Source: Thalassolituus maritimus (GTDB lineage: Bacteria; Pseudomonadota; Gammaproteobacteria; Pseudomonadales; Oceanobacteraceae). Taken from it: DNA of 64,000 bases. The notes under the pieces were generated by a model. It was not told where the DNA came from and ran no database searches. It saw nothing but the letters and a program-made list of their open reading frames with translations. Position numbers and translations under genes: made by a program. Each line of letters opens with the position of its first letter. The first letter of the stretch is position 1. Below, one piece after another: positions 25,601 to 34,649 of the stretch. The stretch covers positions 248,001-312,000 of the forward strand of contig NZ_FTOH01000003.1 in assembly GCF_900156675.1 (NCBI RefSeq), written 5' to 3'.

Positions 25601-27495
25601 AACACCAGCATGTTCTGGCAAACGTGACGGAATTCTTCGCGCAGTTCGTCATGCAGAATGGCATCCAGAATCGTGATGTCTGGGTTGGCCGGGTTCTGAA
25701 TATTTTCCTGACGGAACTGAATATAAGGCGCTAGCGCTTCTTCAATAATTCTGCGGTTGGCTTCCGTCGCTTGTGTTTCTTCGTTGTTGCACAGAGCTTC
25801 TGAACGTGTCGAGAGCTTCAGTTCGGCACGGATACTTTCTGGCAGTAGTTCGTCTGAAAGAATGGTGTTTAACGCAGTGGCCAGAGACTGACGCAGTGTC
25901 CCTTTTCCTTTTTCGGCGTTGCGTTCGGAGGTCAGCTCCTGACGGGTTTCGTGTGGTAACTGCTCACGAATATAAGCCGCCAGTGGGTGCGGATTGTCTT
26001 CAATAAAATCGGCAACGGCGCTGGCATCGAGAATATCGGACGAGCGCAGCAAAAAGCGGCTCTGGCGATAATCTTCAAGGTAATTAAGCAGGCCCTGGAA
26101 ATTAACCGCGGCATCAGATTTCCAGCGGTTAAACAGGTACAGACCGAAATTAAAGCAGAGGTCCTGCTTTGCTTTCAGGTAGTTATTCTTTGGCTCACCC
26201 AGAAAGAGACGGACGATGGTATTACGGCTTTCGTCACGTTCTTCGTACTTCGCCCAGAAGTTTTTCCAGCTTTTTTGCAGGCCATCGTCGTAAACGATTT
26301 TCTCAGGCGCCTGTAGCCATTTCTGGAACTTACGGTTCTGCTCATTCTGGATGCGTTGCTCCAGCTGACCCGCTGGAATTTCTTTATCCGCAAGGCGGCC
26401 GTAGTTCTCAACCGTGGTGGAGTGAATACGACGACGCAGAGTCAGGTAGCGCGTATAGCGATAGCACAGACCGAAGATGTTGATGTGTTCGGTCGGGCTC
26501 TGAGCAAGGAAGAAATTCGCGTTATTCTCAAGCGTTGACAGTTTTTCTGATGGGTTCAGGAAACGATCAATACTGCGCTTGTAGTGATCCATCAGGTAAG
26601 GGTTGTTGCGCGTAAATTCCTTCGCACCTTCTTCGATGGATTGAATACCACTGGTAATTGCACGCAGCAGATTTGCACGCTTTTCATCGGCATCGGTCGG
26701 TGCGTAATCGATGATGCCATCAATCACGCCGGATTCACGCAGCTGGTAGCCCGACACGCCGACGTATTTTGCACACTCCTGCCATGACAGGTTGTACTTA
26801 CGTGCGATGCTGGCAAGACCCTGCGGCTGAATCGTATTGAAAATACCATCGCGTACTGACAGCAGAATATTGGTTGCGGCCAGAGGAATAGCGCCGCCTG
26901 AGTAACCCGCGCCCCAGATAATACCGATGGTCGGTACATCGTTGTTCACCATTTCGGTGATCAGGTGGCTGATTGAGTGCGCCTGGTTATTGGCATTGGC
27001 CAACTCACCAGCGTCGGCTCCAGGTGTGTCGATAAAGGTGATGATCGGCATCGCACGACTGGCGTAATTCTTTGCCTGTTGTGCCGCACGGTTGTGATGA
27101 ATCGGCCCCCACGCGCCATTGGAGTGGGAGCGGTTCTGGCAGATAAAGCCAACACGGCGAATCTGACCACCGAAATCGAGATCAGCTTCAGCGCAGTACA
27201 GTGGCCCGTCTTCGACTTCTGAGACTACACGAACAACGAGATGCTGAACGATACTCTTTGCGTCAGTGCGCTGAGGATTTTCGCTGGGTGCAACGACGCT
27301 CTGAATGTAGTCGTCGATGTTGAGCTTTCTCAGTCGATCCAGCTCAATAGCGCATTGCTGAGGAGCAATCAGGCCTTTAACTTTGTGATCAACCGCGTTG
27401 TCTTCATACTCGGGAAAAAGCGAGAAGTCCGCCGATAATTTTTCGGCGATCTGAAATAACGGGTCCGTATGATTCGGTAATTCTTGTTGTGTCAT
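22603..27495 (-). CDS. Fused biotin-dependent acyl-CoA carboxylase (CT-alpha, linker, CT-beta, BC, BCCP in one chain)
   Basis: About 1,630 residues from ATG 27495 (GGAA upstream; ATG 27516 and GTG 27546 are alternatives). Domains by approximate residue: 30-300 AccA-like carboxyltransferase (FIDTPGADAGELAN, GIIWGAGYSGGAIPLA, RESGVIDGIIDY); 300-815 a long helical part with no recognised domain; 815-1040 AccD-like carboxyltransferase (LVSNLDFQAGAFDMASAEKF, GFGDCTGGAQASF) without the AccD zinc-ribbon Cys; 1053-1495 biotin carboxylase (ARGCTAVKLIRKAQ, GGGGKGIQVV, EMNTRLQVEHPVTEL); C-terminal biotinyl domain with EAMKM, biotin lysine about 1578. It should carboxylate an acyl-CoA (acetyl- or propionyl-CoA) using ATP and bicarbonate. 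The gene sits downstream of fabB on the same strand, suggesting malonyl-CoA supply, but the substrate is not proven. The order CT-CT-BC-BCCP is unlike eukaryotic ACC (BC-BCCP-CT). Confidence 0.85.
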   Translation of the reverse strand: MTQQELPNHTDPLFQIAEKLSADFSLFPEYEDNAVDHKVKGLIAPQQCAIELDRLRKLNIDDYIQSVVAPSENPQRTDAKSIVQHLVVRVVSEVEDGPLYCAEADLDFGGQIRRVGFICQNRSHSNGAWGPIHHNRAAQQAKNYASRAMPIITFIDTPGADAGELANANNQAHSISHLITEMVNNDVPTIGIIWGAGYSGGAIPLAATNILLSVRDGIFNTIQPQGLASIARKYNLSWQECAKYVGVSGYQLRESGVIDGIIDYAPTDADEKRANLLRAITSGIQSIEEGAKEFTRNNPYLMDHYKRSIDRFLNPSEKLSTLENNANFFLAQSPTEHINIFGLCYRYTRYLTLRRRIHSTTVENYGRLADKEIPAGQLEQRIQNEQNRKFQKWLQAPEKIVYDDGLQKSWKNFWAKYEERDESRNTIVRLFLGEPKNNYLKAKQDLCFNFGLYLFNRWKSDAAVNFQGLLNYLEDYRQSRFLLRSSDILDASAVADFIEDNPHPLAAYIREQLPHETRQELTSERNAEKGKGTLRQSLATALNTILSDELLPESIRAELKLSTRSEALCNNEETQATEANRRIIEEALAPYIQFRQENIQNPANPDITILDAILHDELREEFRHVCQNMLVFGSLYDNFIHNLVSVAKEANNNRALSRDSVKALLDKSLSEATKGESYTMKELESFNYWLSYFIKSSQSGEFLKSVEEWKKLAFPRLSETLFVVITFIFEKLLPEYYNAEQSGKSYNGRINPVSIGRRKDFWNRLTMAYHDLLIQDVLDDTKRQKRTSPKAIIERFFDNFEEINANLMSADPVAFPGFRSSIEKALKNNIQPCGVITGLADINIGGKTQRVGALVSNLDFQAGAFDMASAEKFCKLMVECARQQLPVVCFVSSGGMQTKEGAAALFSMAVVNDRITRFVRDNDLPLVVFGFGDCTGGAQASFVTHPLAQTYYFSGTNMPFAGQIVVPSYLPSTCTLSNYLSVSSDSMDGLVSNPFFDDLDERLREIDPDMPVARYSVNDVLERVLEGYVSAARMAPLTAEDEVSQKKYGKIDKVMVHARGCTAVKLIRKAQENDIKVVLIQSDPDMESVPVDMLGPQDRVVCIGGNTPDESYLNAKSVLRIAHHEGVDALHPGIGFLSESSQFAALCGNHDINFVGPPVSSMETMGNKSNAINTAMRVNVPVVPGSHGILTSSANAASVADEIGYPVLLKAVHGGGGKGIQVVESADRIHALFHQISTEAKAAFGNGDVYLEKYVTSLRHIEVQVLRDSQGNTKILGLRDCSVQRNNQKIFEESGSTMLPRELEQGAYDYAEKLADAVDYVGAGTVEFIFDLDNMAIYFMEMNTRLQVEHPVTELVSGIDIVSTQFRIAEGGDIADLKPDHKGYAIEVRINAEKAVFKGDDVEFVPTPGTIRECVLPKYDHIELISMAAAGKQVSPFYDSMVAQIICYGEDRNDTIAKLRKYLDEVKITGVCTNIPLLKRVLDDNVFVDGVYDTTYLPKFLDRIDLDALIKDIEDAADMNADAVDASQLKIEGSDELKVLSPSTSIFYGSSSPSEPAFVKEGDVIDVSQTLCLMEAMKMFTPLSLKQFNRAGSQLYPAKQKFKVTRVMNTDGQQVNQGDLLFVVKPVAEA

Positions 27496-27635
27496 GCGTT
27501 GTATTCCGTTGGTCATTTTCAGGCGTTTCACTGAACCCGATGTCACTGGGTTACATGCCTGACTTTTTTAGTTTTTATGCCCCATTAAGTAAGCTCCGGT
27601 ATCCCGGATAGAGGTATGCCACGGTGATCCGCTTG

Positions 27636-28847
27636 TTACACCTTTTTAAATACCAGGGTGGCGTTTGTACCACCAAAGCCAAAGCTGTTTGACATGATCG
27701 TCGTCAAACTGGCATCGCGGTTTTCGGTAACAAGCGGCACGTCCGCCGCGCCCGGATCGCGTTCAGTCACGTTCGCGCTTCCGGTGATAAAGCCGTCTTT
27801 CTGCATTAACAGGCAGTAGATAGCTTCCTGAACACCCGCCGCTCCAAGAGAGTGGCCAGTCAGAGATTTGGTTGAGCTGAAAGGGGGCACGTTGCCACTA
27901 AAGGCACGCTTAACAGCGTCAAGCTCGCAAATATCACCCGCTGGCGTACTGGTGCCATGGGTGTTCAGATAATCGATGTTCGGGTTGCCGGCCATTTCCA
28001 GAGCATCGCGCATGCAACGCTCGGCGCCTTCGCCTGAAGGAGCAACCATGTCAGCGCCGTCAGAGGTCGCGCCATAGCCTATGATTTCGGCATAAATCGT
28101 CGCGCCACGTTTGACCGCGTGTTCGTATTCTTCAAGAACGACCATGCCCGCACCGCCGGCAATAACAAAGCCATCGCGAGTCGCATCGTAAGGGCGGGAG
28201 GCCTTGTCCGGGGTGTCGTTGTACTTGGTCGAAAGGGCGCCCATCGCATCAAACTGCATGGTCAGCGTCCAGTGTTCTTCTTCACCGCCGCCAGCGAACA
28301 TAATGTCCTGCTTACCCCACTGGATAAGCTCCATTGCATTACCGATACAATGGGCGCTGGTCGCACACGCGGAGGTAATGGAGTAGTTCACACCACGAAT
28401 AGAAAATGGAGTGGCCAGGTTGGCCGATACGGTGCTGCCCATAGAGCGGGTCACACGGTATGGGCCTACACGACGGATGCCTTTTTCGCGCAGGGTGTCG
28501 ACGGCTTCAACGATGTCGCTGGATGATGCACCGCCAGAACCTGCAATCAGGCCAGTACGCGGGCTGCTGACCATATCTTCGCTGAGGCCTGCATCTGCGA
28601 TGGCTTCTTTCAGAGCAATGTAGGAGTAGGCAGCAGAGTCGCCCATGAAGCGGCGCTGCTTGCGATCGATATGATCATCTGGGTTTATTTGTGGTCTGCC
28701 AGCGATGTGGCTTCTGAAGCCCGCATCTTCGTATTCGGGGATGTAACGGATACCCGATGTCTGGCCTTTAAGGGAGGTCAGTACCTCTTCCTTATTGTTG
28801 CCGATGCAACTAACAATTCCTAACCCAGTGATAACGACGCGGCGCAT
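27636..28847 (-). CDS. fabB: Beta-ketoacyl-ACP synthase I (FabB type)
   Basis: 403 residues from ATG 28847 ([19 protein letters not shown]), the family length. Catalytic Cys in [18 protein letters not shown], His in [11 protein letters not shown] and His in [12 protein letters not shown] form the KAS Cys-His-His triad; the C-terminal [13 protein letters not shown] is the glycine-rich loop. The SCIGN start and [14 protein letters not shown] favour FabB over FabF. It elongates acyl-ACP with malonyl-ACP and is needed for unsaturated fatty acids in FabA/FabB organisms, but fabA is not adjacent here. Co-directional with the fused carboxylase 140 nt downstream. Confidence 0.9.
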   Translation of the reverse strand: MRRVVITGLGIVSCIGNNKEEVLTSLKGQTSGIRYIPEYEDAGFRSHIAGRPQINPDDHIDRKQRRFMGDSAAYSYIALKEAIADAGLSEDMVSSPRTGLIAGSGGASSSDIVEAVDTLREKGIRRVGPYRVTRSMGSTVSANLATPFSIRGVNYSITSACATSAHCIGNAMELIQWGKQDIMFAGGGEEEHWTLTMQFDAMGALSTKYNDTPDKASRPYDATRDGFVIAGGAGMVVLEEYEHAVKRGATIYAEIIGYGATSDGADMVAPSGEGAERCMRDALEMAGNPNIDYLNTHGTSTPAGDICELDAVKRAFSGNVPPFSSTKSLTGHSLGAAGVQEAIYCLLMQKDGFITGSANVTERDPGAADVPLVTENRDASLTTIMSNSFGFGGTNATLVFKKV

Positions 28848-28998
28848 TACGACTAAACCTTGCCTTCTGTTCTGATACCTTAAACACACGTGGAAGGCTC
28901 ACGGACGCCTCCTCCCACAGAAGCCCATCACTATAAAGCACTGGGCGCCGGGAACAAATCAAAATGTGTGATTTCGGTGGAGAGGGGCCGGATTTGGC

Positions 28999-29757
28999 TC
29001 ACTTGCGCAAAGCAGCGACTGTCTGACGCCAATATGTGGCAAGCGACAGTAGAGCAATGACAGCAGCAGCAACAGTAAGAATGCGGGTGTCGGGGTAGCG
29101 GCTGTCGTGAAATAACATAGTAACGCAGGTGATCGTCATCAGGCCCGCGGCGAAGCGTTCGAGCCCTTTCCCTTGCAGCCACCAGATCTCGTCAACCAGC
29201 TTTTGAGCGATCAGCGCAAAGATGAGGCCTGCGGCAGAACCGACCAGAATATCCAGCGGCCAGTGCGCGCCAACTGCCGCACGGCTGATTGCGGCAACCA
29301 GAGCGATCACGAGAAGCGCAATCGTCCCACTGATGCTTCGCATGTTGAGGGCGAGTAAACCAGCGGTCGCTAATGCAGTGAAGGAATGCCCGGACGGGAA
29401 CGCGTGGTTCTTAACGACGGGGCCGATGACCTTGAAAACGTCGGCATCTAACACGGCAGGTGGACGCGGTATCTCGAGCAGGTTCTTCAGGCCATGAACG
29501 AACAGGGCGCCGATAATCAGCAGTACAAACCCGGAATTGAAAATATGCGGGTAACGGCTGGCCACAATCGCGATCACAGCAACGGCAAACAGGGTGTCTG
29601 CAACAAAGGTCATGTTGGCCCAGAAGGCATCTGGCAGAACGCCCGCGTTAGCGTTGAACCAGAGGAATATTTCCTGATTAGAGCCTTGCGAAGTTACGCC
29701 TGCTGCCAGAACAAGCAGCAGCATGGCGAGACTGATGAGCAGCGTATCTGTCTTCAT
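28999..29757 (-). CDS. PAP2-family membrane phosphatase
   Basis: 252 residues with six hydrophobic segments. The three PAP2 motifs are present: KNLLEIPRPP (K...RP), FPSGHSFTALA (PSGH) and SRAAVGAHWPLDILVG (SR...H...D), so it should be catalytically competent and remove phosphate from a lipid phosphate or diphosphate at the periplasmic face. Its ATG overlaps the stop of the GT39 gene by 4 nt. In that setting it is a candidate for undecaprenyl diphosphate recycling or lipid A dephosphorylation. Confidence 0.85.
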   Translation of the reverse strand: MKTDTLLISLAMLLLVLAAGVTSQGSNQEIFLWFNANAGVLPDAFWANMTFVADTLFAVAVIAIVASRYPHIFNSGFVLLIIGALFVHGLKNLLEIPRPPAVLDADVFKVIGPVVKNHAFPSGHSFTALATAGLLALNMRSISGTIALLVIALVAAISRAAVGAHWPLDILVGSAAGLIFALIAQKLVDEIWWLQGKGLERFAAGLMTITCVTMLFHDSRYPDTRILTVAAAVIALLSLATYWRQTVAALRK

Positions 29758-31316
29758 TCGGTCGCTTCACTTTCCGGTTGGCCGCCGCTGTGGCGAATAA
29801 TCATGATCGGGCCTGACTGATATAAAACATCAAAGGGATGTTCAATGCGTTTCACTCTGTCTTCACGGGCGAAGCCGACTTCGCCTGGTTCCAGACGACG
29901 ACGCTCAGTCCAGGTGTCGAGATAAACGTTAAAGCTTGGCATGTCGATTGATTGCGTGACTACCGGCTCGCCCAGCTCTTTGGCAAACATTGCGGCGTCC
30001 CAAACCGGACGCTGCTGGGTTTCACTGAAGGTCGGGATAAACAGGAACCAAAGCAGAACAGACTGCACGACGCCCGCCATAACCAGGCCAAACCATGGGC
30101 TGAAACGCTTCCAGAAAATCAGAGCCAGCGCCGCGATCGTTCCCAGAGCCGCCAGAATCACAAAATCATTATTAAAGTACTCCGCTGCTCGCTGCGCAGT
30201 GGCGATCTCAATGGGGTTGGTCAGGCGTGCCTCTACAATCGGGATCAGCAGAGGGAAGGCGACCATAAGGCCAAACAGGATCAGTGGGAAAAGGGCGGCC
30301 AGAAGGCGACTCTGTAGCCAGTTACGATAACGTGCCATCAGAATAACCAGAGGTGTTACCCCATAGAGTATGTAGTGCGGCAACTTAGTACTGGCGAGGC
30401 TGAATAAGACAAGTACAACAAGGAACCAGATCCACAGGAAGCGGTTCAGATGGTCGCCGCCTGTCAGTGTGGTTTTGATGGACGGCAGTATGCGCAGCAG
30501 AAGGCCACCAAAAGGGGCGAGCACGAAAGGCAGTACCATAGGGTAAAACAGAAGCCCGCCATCGTGTCCTTCCATGGCGTTATTGAAACGGTTGACGTTG
30601 TGCTTCATAAAGAAGCCGTCGATAAACTCCTGACCATGAATCTGATACGCCGCGATATACCATGGGGCTGCGATCAGCAGGAATATGATCCAGCCGGGAA
30701 TGTAAAAAATCGCGCGCAGGAATTCCTGTCGGTAGCCACTGCTCAGGTAGAACAGACCTCCCGCCATAAACGGAATAGCAACCGCCACTGGGCCTTTGGT
30801 GAGTGTGCCGAGTGCCATGAGTACATAGATCCCAATCAGCAGGCCGCGAGATGGCGCCTGAGAATAGAGATACATGGCCAGCATGGTGGTGGCCAGGATC
30901 ATGTTGAGCAGGCCGTCAGCCGTAGCAACGTGGGTAATGGCATTGATGCCTGCAGCGGTCGCTGCCATAAGCGCGGCGGCAATGGCGGTCTGCTGGTCTG
31001 TTACTTTGCGGGTAAAGGCAAAAATCGCAAGCACCCACAGAATGCCTGCCAGAGCTGATGGCAGTCGGAATACCCAGACATCGGTGCCGAAGGCTGCGAC
31101 AGAGGCGGCCTGGAGCCAGTAAATCAGAATGGGTTTATCGAAACGGATGCGATCATTGAGGTAAGTGGTGATGAAATCACCACGCTCGAACATTCCCCGT
31201 GTCGCTTCGCTGAATGCGCCTTCGTCATGGTCAAACAGCAGGAAGCCGTTGAGGTTCATAGTCATCAGGACGATGACAAACCCCAGCAGCCAGAGAGGCA
31301 GTGCAGTGCGGCTCAT
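29754..31316 (-). CDS. ArnT-like glycosyltransferase (GT39/GT83), multi-pass
   Basis: 520 residues from ATG 31316 (MSRTALPLWLLGFVIV); the open frame upstream of it runs into the previous gene. About 11-12 membrane segments. The first periplasmic loop carries the DHDEGAFSEATRGM acidic motif, where Asp/Glu binds metal or lipid-phosphate sugar in ArnT/PMT enzymes, followed by RFDKPILIYWLQ. It transfers a sugar from undecaprenyl phosphate onto lipid A or protein. It follows the GT2 gene that probably makes its donor, 7 nt away, and overlaps the PAP2 gene. Confidence 0.85.
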   Translation of the reverse strand: MSRTALPLWLLGFVIVLMTMNLNGFLLFDHDEGAFSEATRGMFERGDFITTYLNDRIRFDKPILIYWLQAASVAAFGTDVWVFRLPSALAGILWVLAIFAFTRKVTDQQTAIAAALMAATAAGINAITHVATADGLLNMILATTMLAMYLYSQAPSRGLLIGIYVLMALGTLTKGPVAVAIPFMAGGLFYLSSGYRQEFLRAIFYIPGWIIFLLIAAPWYIAAYQIHGQEFIDGFFMKHNVNRFNNAMEGHDGGLLFYPMVLPFVLAPFGGLLLRILPSIKTTLTGGDHLNRFLWIWFLVVLVLFSLASTKLPHYILYGVTPLVILMARYRNWLQSRLLAALFPLILFGLMVAFPLLIPIVEARLTNPIEIATAQRAAEYFNNDFVILAALGTIAALALIFWKRFSPWFGLVMAGVVQSVLLWFLFIPTFSETQQRPVWDAAMFAKELGEPVVTQSIDMPSFNVYLDTWTERRRLEPGEVGFAREDRVKRIEHPFDVLYQSGPIMIIRHSGGQPESEATE

Positions 31317-31323
31317 AAAGAAA

Positions 31324-32406
31324 TCAACTGGTGGATGAATTCGTTGTCTCGGAAGCGCCCGTGTCGGATGCCTGCGCTGTTGTGTTGGCTTCAGCCCAGT
31401 CGTCTTCACCTGCTGGTACTTCATCGTCTCTGTGGTAGATGACGTACTGTTCGCGTTTCGAAGATTCGAAGTAAGTACGCGAGATCAGCTCTGAGAGTAC
31501 ACCGGTTGTCAGGAACTGCAGCGAAGCAATCAGGAAGACCACAGCAATCAGGAAGAGTGGTCGGCCCCCTATATCTTCGCCCATCGCGAATTTAACAATC
31601 GCGAGGTACACCAGCAGCAAAGAGCTCACAGAGCCGAGCGCCAGGCCGATAGAGCCGAAGAAGTGACCCGGGCGGGCTCGGTAGCGCATAAAGAAGTAGA
31701 CAGACAGCAGATCCAGGATCACCCGGAAAGTACGTGAGATACCGTACTTCGACTCGCCTGCGGTCCGCGCGTTGTGATTAACAACAATTTCACCGATGCG
31801 GCTTGGTGGCACAACCGCAGCTACCCAGGCTGGGATAAAGCGGTGCATTTCACCGTAGAGGCGCACCTGCTTGATAACAGACGACTTGTAGATTTTCAGA
31901 GAGCAGCCGTAGTCATTGATACGCACGCCGGTGATCTTGCCGATCAGGCGATTTGCAATGCGAGATGGAATCTTACGCAGGAACAGGTCGTCCTTACGGT
32001 TTTTACGCCAGCCAGTAAGCAGATCGAGGTCGCGCTCAATCAGGTGGTCGACCATGCGTGGAATATCATTCGGGTCATTCTGCAGGTCACCGTCCAGGGT
32101 AGCGATCAGGTCGCCGCGGGCTTCATCGATGCCCGCCTGCATGGCTGCGGTCTGGCCGAAGTTACGGCGCAGTTCGATCACACGGACATGGCGGCCGTAG
32201 TCGTCGGCTTCGCGTTGCAGGGCCTGAGGCGTGCCGTCAGTCGAGCCGTCGTCGACGACCAGTAGCTCCCACTTACCTTCGTAAGTAGACAGAGCATTAT
32301 GAACCGCTTCCACCATTGGTTTTGCATTTTCTATTTCGTTATACATAGGAATAACGATGGAGAGAGATGGCTTGGCGTTTTTTGCCTCAGTCAAGGGAGA
32401 TACCAC
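31324..32406 (-). CDS. GT2 glycosyltransferase, ArnC/DPM1-like undecaprenyl-phosphate sugar synthase
   Basis: 360 residues starting at a GTG (32406) with no strong ribosome site. N-terminal GT2 domain: SIVIPMYNEIENAKPM, VVDDGSTDGTPQAL (DDG), ATLDGDLQNDPNDIP (DGD metal site), LTGWRKNRKDDLFLRKIPSR, and DYGCSLKIY. Two C-terminal membrane segments (about 235-260 and 270-295) anchor it. The C-terminal tail is acidic and Thr/Ser-rich (AEANTTAQASDTGAS). Makes an undecaprenyl-phosphate-linked sugar on the cytoplasmic side for the GT39 enzyme downstream. Confidence 0.85.
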   Translation of the reverse strand: MVSPLTEAKNAKPSLSIVIPMYNEIENAKPMVEAVHNALSTYEGKWELLVVDDGSTDGTPQALQREADDYGRHVRVIELRRNFGQTAAMQAGIDEARGDLIATLDGDLQNDPNDIPRMVDHLIERDLDLLTGWRKNRKDDLFLRKIPSRIANRLIGKITGVRINDYGCSLKIYKSSVIKQVRLYGEMHRFIPAWVAAVVPPSRIGEIVVNHNARTAGESKYGISRTFRVILDLLSVYFFMRYRARPGHFFGSIGLALGSVSSLLLVYLAIVKFAMGEDIGGRPLFLIAVVFLIASLQFLTTGVLSELISRTYFESSKREQYVIYHRDDEVPAGEDDWAEANTTAQASDTGASETTNSSTS

Positions 32407-32489
32407 GCTTAGTCTTTAGAAAGTCGTGCGCGATGATACCGGAAACTCGTACCCGGTAAAATAACCGCGTCCCTCAGAATTCCGGGACT

Positions 32490-33458
32490 TCAGTGCTTAA
32501 TAACCGAACGCTGAGTTGCAAGCGTCAGTAAGCCAGTAAGGATAAATGTACTGCCGAGCACGAACAGGTGCAGGTTTACGGCTGCTGCGAGAGCTGGACC
32601 GCTCTCAATCCCCCAGGGCAGGAGGCCAGCCAGTACGCCTGCTTCATAGGTGCCTGCGCCTGCTAATCCGTGGATGGGCAATACCGAGCTGAGCTCGCCT
32701 GTCGTCGCACCACTCCAGCTGGCGCTGAGCGTGAGGCCAGTGAAGGCACTGAGTAGCCAGCTGAACACGGCGAGTTTTACCACCCAGTTGATGATGGTCC
32801 AGAGTAGGGCACGGATAAAGGTAAAGGGGTTGTCGGGCAGCGCCGTCATCAGTTCAAGTGCTTTGGCTTTCCAGCCCTCGCCTGATTGCAGATGCTTGCG
32901 GACGGTCTCCTGTAAAATCAGCGCGAGCAGAGGGGCCGCGAGTACCGCGCCTGCCAGTGCGTAGCGGACTTCTGATCCCCAGGGCATCAGGCTTTGCAGG
33001 CTGATAAACGCCAGAGCCAGCAAAACATAAAGGTCGAGCAGTCTTAGCCAGAGCAAAGCAGGACCGGAATGACGGTAAGGAACCTGATACTGCTGTTTCA
33101 TTAATAGCGGGAAGGTTGCTTCACCGCTGCGCATCGGCAGGAGATTGTTAAAAAAGTTATGCAGGACGGTGATTCGTAAGAGTGGGGCAAACTGCCCTTT
33201 GGTGTAGCTGCCGAAGAAATCGTAGAAGCGCAGCGCACGCAGCAGGTAGCTCACCAGCATCAATGACAGTGCAATGCCCAGTTGGCGTGGTTCAATTGCT
33301 TGCCAGCTCTCAGCTATCCTAGCCCATCCATAGTGTGCCTCTACCAGCCAGATAAGACCAAAGAGTAGGGCCGTACCCAGCCAGAATTTCCACGAAGTCA
33401 GCACGAGAAGAAGTGTCCTGTAATGAAGCTGGCGCGTATTCTCTATGTTGAGCACCAT
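32490..33458 (-). CDS. Lysylphosphatidylglycerol synthase TM-domain / YbhN-like flippase protein
   Basis: 322 residues with about eight membrane segments. The family region is LRALRFYDFFGSYTKGQFAPLLRITVLHNFFNNLLPMRSGEATFP, typical of UPF0104/LPG synthase TM proteins. This domain is thought to flip or bind lipids. First gene of the minus-strand operon; GT2, GT39 and PAP2 follow, so it may move a lipid-linked sugar across the inner membrane. Substrate unknown. The start is MVLNIENTRQLHY. Confidence 0.8.
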   Translation of the reverse strand: MVLNIENTRQLHYRTLLLVLTSWKFWLGTALLFGLIWLVEAHYGWARIAESWQAIEPRQLGIALSLMLVSYLLRALRFYDFFGSYTKGQFAPLLRITVLHNFFNNLLPMRSGEATFPLLMKQQYQVPYRHSGPALLWLRLLDLYVLLALAFISLQSLMPWGSEVRYALAGAVLAAPLLALILQETVRKHLQSGEGWKAKALELMTALPDNPFTFIRALLWTIINWVVKLAVFSWLLSAFTGLTLSASWSGATTGELSSVLPIHGLAGAGTYEAGVLAGLLPWGIESGPALAAAVNLHLFVLGSTFILTGLLTLATQRSVIKH

Positions 33459-33585
33459 CGTGGCAATACCGCTTAAAAACCACGTCTGCTATTCGCACCT
33501 GTTGTGCATTGCGCCATTCCGCTACAATCTGGCGATCATAGCGCCTGAAGGGTCAGGCTGACTGCTCGTTGTTGGAGAAATTCAG

Positions 33586-34608
33586 TTGAAAGTTCTGTTG
33601 GTAAAAACATCGTCTCTTGGAGATGTCTTTCATACGCTTCCTGCGGTGCAGGATGCGTTCCGGCAGGTGCCTGATATTGAATTTCACTGGGTGGTTGAAG
33701 AAGGTTTCAGCGAAGTGCCTGAGTGGCATCCAGCAGTCACGCGCGTTATTCCTGTAGCGTGGCGGCGTTGGCGTAAGTCGTTAAAAGATCCGGCCGTGCG
33801 CGCAGAAATGAAAGCCTTCTATCGCTCTATCCGCGAGGAAAAATACGATCTGGTGCTGGATGCCCAGGGCTTGATTAAAAGTGCTGTGTTTACTCGTCTG
33901 GCGCGCGGCACTAAAGCTGGTCTTGACCGCGCGAGCTTGAGAGAACCTTTGGCAGCGCTAGCTTATAAACGTCGCATTCGTGTGCCTAAGGGCCAGCACG
34001 CTATTTTACGGACGCGTCAGTTATTTGCCCGCGCACTGAATTATCGCCTGCCTGAGCAGCTGGCTTACGGTATTGATAAGTCACGGTGGGAACGCCCGGA
34101 TATCGAAGGTGAGTATTGGGTATTTCTTCATGGAACAACTTGGGTAACCAAGCTCTGGCCCGAGACCTATTGGCGTTCGCTGGCTGAACTTGGCGTAGCT
34201 CAGGGGAAGAAAGTGGTCTTGCTCTGGGGCAATGATGAAGAGCGCGAACGGGCAGAGCGTATTGTTGATGGCATTGATGGTGCTCAGGTTCTTCCCCGTA
34301 TGCCGTTGAACGAGGTCAGTGCCTGGCTTGCCTATGCCGAAGGCGTCGTCGGTGTGGATTCTGGTTTGTCTCATCTTGCTGCGGCAATGGAGACAGGCAT
34401 GATCGCTATTTTCGGATCAACCGATGCGACACTGACAGGCGTGCTTGGGCCGCATTGTGAAATCATTAAGAGTGAGCTGGAATGTGCTCCGTGTCGTTCT
34501 AAACAATGCTTGTTGAACGAGCCCGGCGACATCCAGCCGCCATGCTATCGGGAAATTACCCCTCAGCGCGTGAAAGATCAGTTACTGATACAAATCAGCG
34601 AGGCCTGA
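33586..34608 (+). CDS. waaC: Lipopolysaccharide heptosyltransferase I
   Basis: 340 residues from a TTG at 33586 with GGAG 9 nt upstream. GT9 motifs: KTSSLGDVFHTLPAV, VLDAQGLIKSAVFTRLARG, HGTTWVTKLWPETYW, LWGNDEERERAERI and GVVGVDSGLSHLAAAM with the DSGLSH nucleotide-sugar motif. Adds the first heptose to Kdo2-lipid A in the LPS inner core at the cytoplasmic face. Divergent from the flippase/GT2/GT39 operon, so the two loci together form an envelope-sugar region. Confidence 0.95.
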   Translation: MKVLLVKTSSLGDVFHTLPAVQDAFRQVPDIEFHWVVEEGFSEVPEWHPAVTRVIPVAWRRWRKSLKDPAVRAEMKAFYRSIREEKYDLVLDAQGLIKSAVFTRLARGTKAGLDRASLREPLAALAYKRRIRVPKGQHAILRTRQLFARALNYRLPEQLAYGIDKSRWERPDIEGEYWVFLHGTTWVTKLWPETYWRSLAELGVAQGKKVVLLWGNDEERERAERIVDGIDGAQVLPRMPLNEVSAWLAYAEGVVGVDSGLSHLAAAMETGMIAIFGSTDATLTGVLGPHCEIIKSELECAPCRSKQCLLNEPGDIQPPCYREITPQRVKDQLLIQISEA

Positions 34609-34628
34609 AAAAGGCCCCGCTAATTTTT
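34597..34628 (+). terminator. Terminator overlapping the end of waaC
   Basis: Imperfect stem AGCG-A-GGCC / GGCC-C-CGCT, 7-nt A-rich loop and a following T-run; the stem starts inside the last waaC codons. Confidence 0.6.
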
Positions 34629-34649
34629 GTTTTGCTGTCAGCTACTGAT

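Noticed and set aside
30450-31058. Plus-strand open frame (202 codons) inside the GT39 gene
   Set aside because: GT39 membrane segments on the other strand explain the open frame; the product is repeat-like and His/Gln-rich.
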